This document shows, in pieces, positions 43,299-52,137 of a stretch of DNA of 64,000 nucleotides. This DNA comes from Sphingobacterium hotanense (lineage in GTDB: Bacteria > Bacteroidota > Bacteroidia > Sphingobacteriales > Sphingobacteriaceae). A program made the position numbers and the translations under genes. The first letter of the stretch is position 1. Every line of letters begins with the position of its first letter. The notes below the pieces were generated by a model. That model ran no database searches and had not been told where the DNA came from. It saw only the letters and a list, made by a program, of their open reading frames with translations. The stretch lies in contig NZ_CP030848.1 in assembly GCF_008274825.1 (NCBI RefSeq), positions 1,798,001-1,862,000 of the forward strand, given 5' to 3'.

Positions 43299-45062
43299 AT
43301 GAATCATTATGATAATCCGGTAGTTGCTCAGCTACCTAAGCATTTGTTAAAATACATTGTTCCGCAAGACTATTCCAGATATACAGCGATTGACCAGGCG
43401 GTATGGCGCTATGTTATGCGCCAGAACTACGCTTATTTGCGTAAGATAGCTTACTACCCATACATACCAGGGTTGACGAAGGCAGGCCTTAGCATTGAGG
43501 AAGTTCCGAACCTGCAGTCGATGAACGATGCGTTGAAAAAAATAGGTTGGGGAGCCGTCACTGTTGATGGATTTATTCCGCCTTCGGCATTCATGGAGTT
43601 TCAAGCACATCGTGTTTTGGTGATTGCGGCGGATATCCGTAGTATAGATCATATCTCTTATACGCCAGCTCCAGATATCATCCATGAGTCTTCTGGGCAT
43701 GCGCCAATTATCGGAGAGCCGGAATATGCCGACTATCTGCAGTATTTCGGATCCGTCGGTACCAATGCTTTAAGTTCTGGGAAAGACATGGAACTGTATG
43801 AGGCGATTCGAGAGTTATCCATCGTGAAAGAGAAGGAAGGGGCCTCGCAGGAAGAAATTGATGCTGCAGAGTCTAAGTTTGAGGCAATCTCGAAAAATAT
43901 GGGCGAGCCTTCGGAGATGGCTTTATTAAGTCGCTTACATTGGTGGACAGTGGAGTATGGCTTGATAGGAACCCTGGAAGAGCCAAAAATATATGGAGCG
44001 GGCTTACTTTCTTCAATCGGTGAAAGCGCGAATTGTATGCGCCCGGAAGTGAGTAAGCTTCCTTATACTATAGATGCGATCAATTATGCATATGATATTA
44101 CGCAGCCTCAACCCCAATTGTTTGTAACAGCAGATTTTCATCAGGTTTACGATGTCTTAGATGAATTTGCGAATCAAATGGCTTTCCGCGTAGGCGGGAA
44201 AGAGAGCGTTGATAAAGCGATCGATAGCCGCACGGTTTGTACCGTGGTATATAGTTCCGGACTGCAGGTTTCGGGCGTATTTGTAGATTTCGCTGATAGT
44301 AAAGAACTCATTGGCGTAAAGACGAGCAGTCCCACTTCATTGGCGTTCGAGGACAAGCAGCTAGAGGGGCACGGGAAGAATTATCATAAAGATGGTTTTA
44401 GCTCGCCTGTAGGTCTATTAAAAGGGATTTCTAAACCTTTAGAAGACTTTTCGGTACACGAGTTAAGCGAACTCGGAATAGTTCAAGGAAAGCCTGCTGA
44501 GTTACATTTTGAATCAGGATTAGAGGTACGCGGCCTTGTTGATGCGCTGACTTTTCGGAATGACCGATTATTGATAATTTCGTTCAGCGATTGTACGGTG
44601 AAGGATGCATCGGGCAAAGTTTATTTTCAACCCGAATGGGGAACTTATGATATGGCCGTCGGTCATAAAATAGTGTCTGTTTTTGCTGGTGCCGCAGATA
44701 AGGATGCCTATGAAGGTGCAGGGACCGGTACAGGTGAGCCAATTGCTGCAGGCGTCTATTCGGACCGCGTTAAAGCTTTGCAAGAGGTATATCAGTCTAT
44801 TCGCGATGTGCGCGAAGCGGAAGGTGATGTGGATACCTTGGTCAAGAAATTGGCAGGTTTAGATGCGAATTTTTCGGATACCTGGTTAGCAGCGATGGAG
44901 ATTTTAGAAATCGCTTTAGATCGCGAAAAACAAGACTTGGCAATAGATGCAGAAGGCTATTTGAGGATGATGAAAACAAAACATCCTGAATTAGATAAAC
45001 TTATTCAGGATGGTATACGCTTGGCGAAAGACAGGAATATCAGTCTGACGTTATGCCAGTAA
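43299..45062 (+). CDS. phhA: Phenylalanine 4-monooxygenase with a long C-terminal extension
   Basis: 587 residues. The catalytic aromatic amino-acid hydroxylase part spans about 1-300: iron ligands in 'DIIHESSGHAPIIGEPEYADYL' (two His) and 'LHWWTVEYGLIGT' (Glu), with the pterin site 'GFIPPSAFMEFQAHRVL'. It hydroxylates Phe to Tyr with tetrahydropterin and O2. The last 280 residues ('KAIDSRTVCTVVYSSGLQVSG...') have no motif I recognise; bacterial enzymes are often near 290 residues, so the tail is an added domain that occurs in Bacteroidota homologues. It overlaps the convergent flavin-reductase-like gene by 12 bases at the 3' ends. Confidence 0.93.
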   Translation: MNHYDNPVVAQLPKHLLKYIVPQDYSRYTAIDQAVWRYVMRQNYAYLRKIAYYPYIPGLTKAGLSIEEVPNLQSMNDALKKIGWGAVTVDGFIPPSAFMEFQAHRVLVIAADIRSIDHISYTPAPDIIHESSGHAPIIGEPEYADYLQYFGSVGTNALSSGKDMELYEAIRELSIVKEKEGASQEEIDAAESKFEAISKNMGEPSEMALLSRLHWWTVEYGLIGTLEEPKIYGAGLLSSIGESANCMRPEVSKLPYTIDAINYAYDITQPQPQLFVTADFHQVYDVLDEFANQMAFRVGGKESVDKAIDSRTVCTVVYSSGLQVSGVFVDFADSKELIGVKTSSPTSLAFEDKQLEGHGKNYHKDGFSSPVGLLKGISKPLEDFSVHELSELGIVQGKPAELHFESGLEVRGLVDALTFRNDRLLIISFSDCTVKDASGKVYFQPEWGTYDMAVGHKIVSVFAGAADKDAYEGAGTGTGEPIAAGVYSDRVKALQEVYQSIRDVREAEGDVDTLVKKLAGLDANFSDTWLAAMEILEIALDREKQDLAIDAEGYLRMMKTKHPELDKLIQDGIRLAKDRNISLTLCQ

Positions 45063-45947
45063 TAATACCTGCCAAGCGAAGTCTATTTCGTCTTGGTCAA
45101 GAAGCTGGGCTGCATATCGATGCAGCTCATTTGTTAATTGAACCTTATCATTTTCCCACATGGTTAGCAATTGCTGCACGTGAGAATCATTTCTTGCCAG
45201 ATCAGTTTCCTCTGGAAGTGCTTCGATATTCGCTAAAAGACCTAGTTGATTGCCCGTTAATATGCTGGAAAGTCTGATGTGTTCGGGTAGCTGGTCCACG
45301 CCGATTCCAAGTTTCCTCAATGGTTTTGGTACTTCGAACAGGTTTTCTTCGGTTACCCGACAATACCAATCTCCGCCCAAGCGCGCAACAAGATCCAGAT
45401 CTGCCTGGTTGACTAGATCATTCTCGTCAAGAAGATGGCTTTTTACATGCATGCAAACGACTTCGGCGATAACTAAATTGCCGGCTCCACCGTCCTCTGC
45501 CAGCGGGATGACTTGGCGTACTTTGCATTCCAACTGTATCGGCGATTCCGCGACACGCGGTGGTTTAATATGTTGTGAAGGAATAGGGGTGAGCCCTGAT
45601 TTTTCAAATTCATTGATGCCCTTTGCATATTCCGTGCTCGCAAGTGATTGTTGTTGCACCATATCGTAGTTTACAATATTGATCACTACTTCCGCAACTT
45701 CATTAATATTGTCTAAGGTATGTTTGGTAGAACCATCGCGTACTCGGCGTAGGGGTGAGAATACACAGATCGGCGGGTTTTGCGACATATAATTAAAATA
45801 GCTGAATGGGCTCAGGTTTATCTCGCCGGCCGCATCAATTGTACTGGCGAAGCAGATAGGTCGAGGGGCAACAGCATATTTTATCAGGTTGTCGAATACG
45901 CGTCCATGTACTGCGGGTTCGAAAGTTTTAGTCTCTAGATTTTGCAT
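45051..45947 (-). CDS. Flavin-reductase-like FMN-binding protein
   Basis: 298 residues. The split-barrel flavin-reductase fold is visible in residues 15-200: 'YAVAPRPICFASTIDAAGEINLSPFSYFNYMSQNPP' and 'FVINIVNYDMVQQQSLAST'-like 'VVINIVNYDMV', with 'GAGNLVIAEVVCMHV'. The last 100 residues are extra. It lies 18 bases after the fumarylacetoacetase gene on the same strand, so the two form an operon within the Tyr-catabolic cluster. The exact reaction is unknown; it might supply reduced flavin or act on a pathway intermediate. Confidence 0.82.
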   Translation of the reverse strand: MQNLETKTFEPAVHGRVFDNLIKYAVAPRPICFASTIDAAGEINLSPFSYFNYMSQNPPICVFSPLRRVRDGSTKHTLDNINEVAEVVINIVNYDMVQQQSLASTEYAKGINEFEKSGLTPIPSQHIKPPRVAESPIQLECKVRQVIPLAEDGGAGNLVIAEVVCMHVKSHLLDENDLVNQADLDLVARLGGDWYCRVTEENLFEVPKPLRKLGIGVDQLPEHIRLSSILTGNQLGLLANIEALPEETDLARNDSHVQQLLTMWENDKVQLTNELHRYAAQLLDQDEIDFAWQVLLLA

Positions 45948-45965
45948 ATCAATCGCTAGTTTGTT

Positions 45966-46946
45966 TTATAGGTTTTTGTCTAAGAGTATGGTGTTTTCAA
46001 GCGTTCCTAAAGCAGTAACTTCCATGCGGACGCGATCGCCCGGCTGCAGCCACTGTTCTTCGTAGTTTGGATCTTTGCGCTTTCCGGTTCCATTAAGCTC
46101 TAAAAAACATCCCGTTCCTACGGTTCCGGAGCCTATCACATCGCCAGGGTAGATGGTCACGCCATAGGATATACGTTCGATGATTTCAGCGAAGGTCCAG
46201 TTCATGCTCGATAAACTGCCTGATGATACTTTAACGTCATTGACAAAGCATTGCATTTGTAGATCGTATAAGTCGCCTTCGCGATCGGCAGGCGTAGGTG
46301 TCTTGTAGGCTGCTAGTTCGTCTTTTGTGATTAGGTATGGTCCAATTACTGTTGCGAAATCCTTTCCCTTCGCTGGGCCAAGATTCAGCTTCATCTCTTC
46401 CATTTGCATGCGCCGAGCACTCAGGTCGTTCATGATCATATAACCGGCGATATAATCATCGGCATCTCCGGCTTTAATGTTTCTACCTTCTTTATTGATA
46501 ACGATTGCGACTTCCAGTTCGAAATCCATGCGGTCAAAATGATCAGGCATACAGTACACGTCTCCAGGACCGGCTATAGCGCGATGATTAGAAAAATAGA
46601 ATACAGGAAATAAGTCGAATTCAGGAATCATGTCCAATCCGCGGTTTGCTCTTGAGGTTTCCACGTGTTGCCGAAAGGCATAGGCATCTCTCAAGGACGA
46701 GGGTCTCGGCACTGGTGCGAGTATTTCAACTTCGCCGAGCGATAAGCCTGATAATCCGTCCGGATTGTTTTGTAGATATAGTTGGAATGCTTTATTGAGA
46801 TTTTCCAGTCCCTCGTTTCCGGAAGCTAGCAATGCTTCCATGTTTTCCGGCAGGTGATTACCGATTTTGGATACCGGGATGATGTAATTTTGATGTACAA
46901 GACCTAATGATTCTTGATTATTTTGTCGGTATGTTATGATTTTCAT
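45966..46946 (-). CDS. fahA: Fumarylacetoacetase
   Basis: 326 residues of the FAH superfamily. 'DRMDFELEVAIVINKEGRNI' (metal Glu), 'DDYIAGYMIMNDLSARRMQ' (Asp) and 'GDVIGSGTVGTGCFLELNG' define the fold; the N-terminal part 'PVPRPSSLRDAYAFRQHVETSR' is typical of the fumarylacetoacetate hydrolases found beside hmgA. It cleaves fumarylacetoacetate to fumarate and acetoacetate, the last step of Tyr degradation. Divergent from hmgA. Confidence 0.9.
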   Translation of the reverse strand: MKIITYRQNNQESLGLVHQNYIIPVSKIGNHLPENMEALLASGNEGLENLNKAFQLYLQNNPDGLSGLSLGEVEILAPVPRPSSLRDAYAFRQHVETSRANRGLDMIPEFDLFPVFYFSNHRAIAGPGDVYCMPDHFDRMDFELEVAIVINKEGRNIKAGDADDYIAGYMIMNDLSARRMQMEEMKLNLGPAKGKDFATVIGPYLITKDELAAYKTPTPADREGDLYDLQMQCFVNDVKVSSGSLSSMNWTFAEIIERISYGVTIYPGDVIGSGTVGTGCFLELNGTGKRKDPNYEEQWLQPGDRVRMEVTALGTLENTILLDKNL

Positions 46947-47069
46947 AACGGATGTTGTTCGAAAGTTTAAAATTTACAATTGGTTCTTTTATTTCTTAAG
47001 TATTTGAAAATGACTTGTTAAATAAAAGATTTATTCTGTATTCCGACGTAAATATAAAATAAAATGCCG

Positions 47070-47276
47070 TATATTTGGGTAATAGCAATAACCATTTATG
47101 AACATCAGTAGAGCAAATATTGTCTTTCCTCCAAAAGGAATGATGCCTCTTACGAAGGCACTTATTGCTGATGTTGTGTTTGCCCAATACTAATTCCTCA
47201 TTACTATTTCGAGAAGTAAACATATCCGCTGCTGTATAGCAATCGGGTTAATAATCAATTTATAAATCTTTTTAAT
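47070..47276 (+). promoter_or_regulatory. Leader region of hmgA: candidate -7 box and inverted repeats
   Basis: TATATTTG at 47070-47077 fits the -7 box, but no TTTG lies 19-21 bases upstream. The predicted 190-base leader has three nested inverted repeats: outer arms 47101-47108 (AACATCAG) and 47168-47175 (CTGATGTT), and inner stems 47126-47130/47136-47140 and 47145-47148/47156-47159, a three-way-junction-like fold. A 31-codon frame (47098-47193, 'MNISRANIVFPPKGMMPLTK...') overlaps it. Rest of the 330-base divergent gap shows nothing else. Confidence 0.4.
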
Positions 47277-48434
47277 ATGCCACTTTATCATCAATTGGGA
47301 CAGGTTCCCCGAAAACGACATACTGTATTCAGAAAGCCCAATGGCGAGCTTTATGCGGAAGAGTTGGTATCTACACACGGCTTCTCGAGCACCTATGCTT
47401 TAGTCTATCATTGTCATCCACCAACCCTAGTTAAACAAATACAAGAACCCTATGATGTGTCGCCAACAGTAGCACGTGATAAGCATCTAAAACATACGAG
47501 CCTGAAGGGTTTTCAGGTAAAACCTAAAGCAGATTATTTAGAAAGTCGAGTGCCGGTCTTGGTAAACGACGATTTGCATATTTCTTTGGCGGCGCCAGAG
47601 GATTCGATGAAGGACTATTTCTATAAGAACAGCCAAGCTGACGAGGTGATTTTTGTACATGAGGGTTCAGGAACATTAAAAACCGGCTATGGGGAAATTC
47701 CTTTTGCCTACGGCGACTACCTAGTGATCCCGAGGGGAGTAATCTATCAAATGGAATTTGACGATAAGAACAATAGGTTATTTATTGTCGAATCCTTCGA
47801 GCCCATCCGCACACCAAAGCGCTATAGAAATGAGTTTGGACAGTTAGCGGAGCATGCACCCTTCTATGAAAGAGATATCAAGCGTCCTCAGAATCTGAAG
47901 ACATATGATGAGTTTGGCGATTTTGAAGTTAAGATTAAGAAGCAAGGATTGATCTATCCATACATTTACGGAAGTCACCCTTTTGATTTTATTGGTTGGG
48001 ATGGATATCACTATCCATGGGCATTTTCTATTCATGACTTTATGCCGATCACCGGTATGTTGCATCAGCCGCCACCTGTTCATCAGACTTTTGAGACAAA
48101 CTCTTTTGTGTTATGTAGTTTCTGTCCGCGTTTGTATGACTATCATCCGGATTCTATCCCTGCTCCTTATAACCACAGCAATGTGGATTCCGACGAGGTT
48201 CTTTATTATGTGGACGGCGATTTCATGAGCCGTAAATCTGTCGAAAAGGGACAGATTACCTTACATCCGGGCGGTATTCCGCATGGGCCGCATCCTGGTA
48301 CTGTGGAAAAGAGCATCGGACAAACGAGAACAGATGAACTAGCGGTTATGATCGATCCTTTCCGTCCGCTGAAATTGACGAAGGAAGCTTTGGAATTAGA
48401 GGATCCTGACTATTACATTTCCTGGTTAAGTTAA
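47277..48434 (+). CDS. hmgA: Homogentisate 1,2-dioxygenase
   Basis: 385 residues, shorter than the roughly 430-445-residue eukaryotic and pseudomonad enzymes but with the core intact: 'MPLYHQLGQVPRKRHTVF' start, 'EVIFVHEGSGTLKTGYGEIPF' cupin, 'DFIGWDGYHYPWAFSIHDFMPITGMLHQPPPVHQTF' and the iron-ligand region 'HSNVDSDEVLYYVDGDF' / 'LHPGGIPHGPHPG' (His, Glu, His). It opens the ring of homogentisate with O2 to maleylacetoacetate. First gene of an operon with hppD and the amino-acid dehydrogenase. Confidence 0.95.
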   Translation: MPLYHQLGQVPRKRHTVFRKPNGELYAEELVSTHGFSSTYALVYHCHPPTLVKQIQEPYDVSPTVARDKHLKHTSLKGFQVKPKADYLESRVPVLVNDDLHISLAAPEDSMKDYFYKNSQADEVIFVHEGSGTLKTGYGEIPFAYGDYLVIPRGVIYQMEFDDKNNRLFIVESFEPIRTPKRYRNEFGQLAEHAPFYERDIKRPQNLKTYDEFGDFEVKIKKQGLIYPYIYGSHPFDFIGWDGYHYPWAFSIHDFMPITGMLHQPPPVHQTFETNSFVLCSFCPRLYDYHPDSIPAPYNHSNVDSDEVLYYVDGDFMSRKSVEKGQITLHPGGIPHGPHPGTVEKSIGQTRTDELAVMIDPFRPLKLTKEALELEDPDYYISWLS

Positions 48435-48463
48435 AAACATTCGACTATTATAAATTATTGATT

Positions 48464-49591
48464 ATGGCACAAACATTCGCAGAAAAGATTGCTCTAGCGC
48501 AGGATTTTCTACCTATTAACGGAACAGATTACGTTGAATTTTACGTGGGCAATGCAAAACAGGCAGCCCATTATTACAAGACTGCTTTTGGTTTCCAATC
48601 GGAAGCCTACGCCGGTCCGGAAACCGGCGTTCGCGACCGCGCTTCTTATGTTATTAAGCAAAACAAAATACGCTTGGTGCTGACTACAGCGTTGAAGTCT
48701 GACCATCCAATTGCTGAGCATGTTAAGAAGCATGGTGATGGCGTGAAAGTGTTAGCGCTATGGGTAGACGATGCAGAGAAGTCTTTTAACGAAACAGTTA
48801 GCCGCGGTGCTAAAGTATATCAGGAATTAGAAGTCAAACAAGATGAGTTTGGCGAAGTTCGCACTGCTGGTATCTATACATATGGAGAAACGGTACATAT
48901 GTTCGTTGAGCGTAAGAATTATACTGGTGCTTTTATGCCGGGCTACCAAGTATGGGAATCAGATTATAATCCGGAAGAAACAGGTTTATTATATATCGAC
49001 CATTGCGTCGGCAATGTGGGTTGGGAAAGAATGAACGAAACGGTAGAGTGGTATCAGGATGTGATGGGGTTTGTCAATATCCTTTCTTTCGACGACAAGC
49101 AGATCAATACAGAGTATTCCGCATTGATGAGCAAGGTAATGAGCAATGGCAATGGCTATGTGAAGTTTCCGATCAATGAGCCGGCTGAAGGGAAAAAGAA
49201 GTCACAGATTGAAGAGTATTTAGAGTTTTACGAGGGCGAAGGTGTTCAGCACGCTGCCTTAGCAACTAATGACATCGTTTCTACAGTAAAAGCATTGAAG
49301 GCTAGAGGAGTAGAGTTCTTAGGGGCACCTCCAGAGGCTTACTACGAGATGCTACCAGAACGTATCGGTGCTATTGATGAGGAAATCAAGATTATTCAAG
49401 ATTTGGGAATTTTAGTTGACCGCGATGAGGAAGGGTACTTATTACAGATTTTCACCAAACCTGTGGAAGATCGTCCGACTTTATTTTATGAGATTATTCA
49501 GCGCAAAGGCGCACAGAGTTTTGGTGCTGGAAACTTCAAAGCTTTATTTGAAGCGATCGAAAGAGAACAAGAAAAGAGAGGAAACCTATAA
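48464..49591 (+). CDS. hppD: 4-hydroxyphenylpyruvate dioxygenase
   Basis: 375 residues from the ATG at 48464, 29 bases after the hmgA stop. Two vicinal-oxygen-chelate halves. Iron ligands are His in 'LLYIDHCVGNVGW', His in 'EGVQHAALATNDI' and Glu in 'TLFYEIIQRKG'; 'GYLLQIFTKPVEDRPTLF' is the usual C-terminal signature. It converts 4-hydroxyphenylpyruvate to homogentisate, CO2 released. A TTG six bases upstream in frame is less likely to be the start. Confidence 0.97.
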   Translation: MAQTFAEKIALAQDFLPINGTDYVEFYVGNAKQAAHYYKTAFGFQSEAYAGPETGVRDRASYVIKQNKIRLVLTTALKSDHPIAEHVKKHGDGVKVLALWVDDAEKSFNETVSRGAKVYQELEVKQDEFGEVRTAGIYTYGETVHMFVERKNYTGAFMPGYQVWESDYNPEETGLLYIDHCVGNVGWERMNETVEWYQDVMGFVNILSFDDKQINTEYSALMSKVMSNGNGYVKFPINEPAEGKKKSQIEEYLEFYEGEGVQHAALATNDIVSTVKALKARGVEFLGAPPEAYYEMLPERIGAIDEEIKIIQDLGILVDRDEEGYLLQIFTKPVEDRPTLFYEIIQRKGAQSFGAGNFKALFEAIEREQEKRGNL

Positions 49592-49608
49592 TATATTGCA
49601 AAGTTAGA

Positions 49609-50838
49609 ATGAAAGAATTATTGAAAGCTTTCGAAGAGAAGCGTCCGGAGATTGTATTTGAATGGAAAGATCCGGAGACGGATGCCGAAGGATGGGTTGT
49701 TATTAATTCCTTGCGCGGTGGTGCCGCAGGCGGAGGGACCCGTATGCGCTTAGGATTGGATCGTAATGAGGTAGAATCCCTAGCGAAGACCATGGAGGTG
49801 AAATTCACGGTATCTGGACCGGCTATCGGCGGGGCTAAATCGGGTATAAATTTTGATCCCTCGGACCCTCGTAAAAAAGACGTGCTTGATCGCTGGTTTA
49901 AGGCTGTTACGCCATTGTTGAAAAACTATTATGGCACAGGAGGGGACTTAAATATAGATGAAATAACAGACGTTATCCCATTAACGGAGCAATACGGCTT
50001 GTGGCATCCTCAAGAGGGTGTGCTTAGCGGGCATTTCGATGTTCGTGAGAATGGTCGGATACATCAAATTGGACAACTTCGTTATGGTGTTTCCAAGGTA
50101 TTGGAAGATGGTACCTACAGTCCGGAATTGAAACGTAAATATAAGGTTGCCGATATGATTACTGGATTTGGCGTCGCTGAATCAGTTCGCCATTTTTATT
50201 CGCTGTTCGGCGGTGAAATAGGCGAGAAAACTGCGATCATCCAAGGCTGGGGCAATGTAGCCGCTTCGGCAGCATTTTACCTGAGTAAATTTGGTGTAAA
50301 GGTTATTGGGATTATCGATCGCGTCGGTGGATTGATCAATGAAAAAGGGTTCTCTGAAGAAGAAATTGCTGCATTATTTTTATCCCGTAACGGGAATTCC
50401 CTCGCAGCAGACCATCTGATCCCATTTGAAGAGATCAACGAGCGTATCTGGAAATTAGGTGCTGATATCTTCATCCCAGCCGCAGCTTCAAGACTGGTTT
50501 CCAAAGAGCAAGTCAATACGATGGTAGCCCACGGCTTAGAGCTTATCGCTTCTGGCGCGAATGTTCCATTCGCCGATAAGGAGATTTTCTACGGCCCGGT
50601 CATGGAGTATGCAGATCAGCATGTTGCTGTTATCCCAGACTTTATTGCTAATTGCGGCATGGCACGGGTATTCGCTTACCTTATGCAGCCCAATATAGAA
50701 ATCAGTGATGATGCTTTGTTCTCCGACGTTTCTGACATTATTTTAAAAGCTATGGAAGCTATACATGCTGCTAACCCAACTTCTAAGACGGGTATTTCGT
50801 CGAGGGGGTATGAGATTGCTTTGAAACAACTTGTTTAG
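49609..50838 (+). CDS. Glu/Leu/Phe/Val dehydrogenase family protein
   Basis: 409 residues. 'GGAAGGGTRMRLG', the catalytic Lys segment 'SGPAIGGAKSGINFDPSD', 'GTGGDLNIDE' and the Rossmann motif 'IQGWGNVAASAAFYLSKFGVKVIGIIDR' place it in the oxidative-deamination dehydrogenase family. Substrate specificity cannot be read directly; being 17 bases after hppD suggests it deaminates an amino acid of the pathway (for instance Phe or Tyr to the keto acid), which could replace the aminotransferase that is not seen nearby. Expected NAD(P)+ dependent and cytoplasmic. End of the operon; repeats follow. Confidence 0.85.
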   Translation: MKELLKAFEEKRPEIVFEWKDPETDAEGWVVINSLRGGAAGGGTRMRLGLDRNEVESLAKTMEVKFTVSGPAIGGAKSGINFDPSDPRKKDVLDRWFKAVTPLLKNYYGTGGDLNIDEITDVIPLTEQYGLWHPQEGVLSGHFDVRENGRIHQIGQLRYGVSKVLEDGTYSPELKRKYKVADMITGFGVAESVRHFYSLFGGEIGEKTAIIQGWGNVAASAAFYLSKFGVKVIGIIDRVGGLINEKGFSEEEIAALFLSRNGNSLAADHLIPFEEINERIWKLGADIFIPAAASRLVSKEQVNTMVAHGLELIASGANVPFADKEIFYGPVMEYADQHVAVIPDFIANCGMARVFAYLMQPNIEISDDALFSDVSDIILKAMEAIHAANPTSKTGISSRGYEIALKQLV

Positions 50839-51008
50839 ATATAAGATATTAGACATTAGATTTTAGACCTTTGTCAATCGTTGAATAGTGTTGTCCGATT
50901 TTACAATTTGAAAGTTTGTTGATTTTTACTTGTCTAAATATGCTTATTATAGACATCGAGATAAGTCGGGGAAAGTCTAAAATCTAATGTCTTATATCTA
51001 ATGTCTAA
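50838..51008. repeat. Intergenic repeat family A, inverted pair
   Basis: Left arm 50838-50870 ('AGACATTAGATTTTAGACC') and right arm 50974-51008 ('GTCTAAAATCTAATGTCTTA') are complementary, about 105 unrelated bases between. The right arm directly abuts the terminator. Confidence 0.8.
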
Positions 51009-51009
51009 A

Positions 51010-51046
51010 CAGAAAAGAGCCTAATAAAGGCTCTTTTCTGTTTTAT
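51010..51046 (-). terminator. Bidirectional terminator between the dehydrogenase and MutT genes
   Basis: Perfect 13-bp stem (51010-51022 with 51028-51040), five-base loop, A residues and TTTT on both sides as required for either direction. Confidence 0.88.
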
Positions 51047-51438
51047 ATTGCTTCCCTCACCATACGAATATACTCTTCTATGATGGGGAGGTCGGCGTTT
51101 GCCCAGTCGTATTTCCAGAGGTCAACTTGATCGACCCAGATTACTTGTTCGTGTTCGGTTTTTGTAGGTTTACCGGATTTGATGCTGCAGATGTAGGGAT
51201 AAAGGGTTAATGAAAAGTCAGGGTAGTGGTATTCCACCTTGGTCAATGGGCGATGAATGTTAATCTTTAACTTCAATTCTTCTTCTACCTCGCGAAGTAA
51301 ACACTCTTCCAAGGACTCATCTTCTTCTTGTTTGCCACCGGGGAACTCCCATTTTAAGGGAAGTTTCATATCCGCAGATCGTTGGCAAATTAGAACTTGA
51401 TTATCTTTCTCTATCAGGGCACAGGCTACATGTATCAT
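51043..51438 (-). CDS. MutT-like NUDIX hydrolase (8-oxo-dGTP diphosphatase type)
   Basis: 131 residues from the ATG at 51438 ('MIHVACALIEKDNQVLICQR'). The NUDIX box is complete: 'GGKQEEDESLEECLLREVEEEL' (G-x5-E-x7-R-E-x2-E-E). 'WEFPGGK' precedes it and 'WVDQVDLWKYDW' follows. It hydrolyses nucleotide diphosphates such as oxidised dGTP. A longer frame adds 11 residues upstream ('MLCVKFNYIYV') that are not typical. Its stop lies in the bidirectional terminator. Confidence 0.92.
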   Translation of the reverse strand: MIHVACALIEKDNQVLICQRSADMKLPLKWEFPGGKQEEDESLEECLLREVEEELKLKINIHRPLTKVEYHYPDFSLTLYPYICSIKSGKPTKTEHEQVIWVDQVDLWKYDWANADLPIIEEYIRMVREAI

Positions 51439-51564
51439 TACATAAATATAGTTAAATTTCACGCATAGCAAAATAAAATTATTTCGCTGACGATTATTTG
51501 ATGGCCGATTCTGTAGGGGTTTAGCTGTTAAATGAGTTGTTAATACGAACTGTTCAAATCGCGG

Positions 51565-52137
51565 CTATCCGTTATTCTTCATCTTCATTGCTGCAACGAT
51601 AGTTTTCATAACGAAGTCTCGTCGTGAATCGACATCAGTCTTCGGGATCTCGACTAAATGGTAGTGTGCTGCAATGTACGTGTCTTGGATTTCATGATAT
51701 GTTTTGAGAGCTTCGTCCCAACTTTGTTTTCGTTCTTGATCAAGTTCGTATATCTCCTCCCAAGGCGGAAGTATAAATACAATAGGATTGTATCTATAAT
51801 TGCTGCTCCGCTCTAGAAGTTCATGAGCTAAATCTAGCTTTTCCATTCTGGCGTACGCCAGCGTATCAGGAATACCGCGATCAAAAAAACATATGTTATG
51901 AGGACATGCAATTTGTTCCTTTTCAAAACTATCGATAGAACCCAATAACATGCGTTCGGCATACTTGGTCTTATTGGCCCATGGCAAGGCGTCGCCACGC
52001 TTTTGCACCTCCTCTTGTATAATATGGCGCGCGACTTCTTCGACTACTGTGAAACCTTCTTTTTCTAATGCGCGTAGTAAAGTTGTTTTTCCGACCCCTG
52101 GTCCGCCTGTAAGAATGAAAAAATTATCCATGGGCAT
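51565..52137 (-). CDS. AAA-type P-loop NTPase (AAA_28-like)
   Basis: 190 residues. Walker A 'FFILTGGPGVGKTTLLRAL' at the N terminus and an Asp-containing 'ICFFDRGIPDTLAYAR' as Walker B/lid match the AAA_28 group of small kinase-like ATPases; 'HLVEIPKTDVDSRRDFV' is the usual end. Cytoplasmic, probably phosphorylates a small metabolite or nucleotide, but the substrate is unknown. Either the ATG at 52137 or the one two codons later may be used. Divergent from the interrupted TPR/AraC gene. Confidence 0.85.
   Translation of the reverse strand: MPMDNFFILTGGPGVGKTTLLRALEKEGFTVVEEVARHIIQEEVQKRGDALPWANKTKYAERMLLGSIDSFEKEQIACPHNICFFDRGIPDTLAYARMEKLDLAHELLERSSNYRYNPIVFILPPWEEIYELDQERKQSWDEALKTYHEIQDTYIAAHYHLVEIPKTDVDSRRDFVMKTIVAAMKMKNNG

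Noticed and set aside
47098..47193. 31-codon frame in the hmgA leader
   Set aside because: No Phe/Tyr-rich run to make it an attenuator peptide, and it overlaps the inverted repeats; kept only as part of the leader region.
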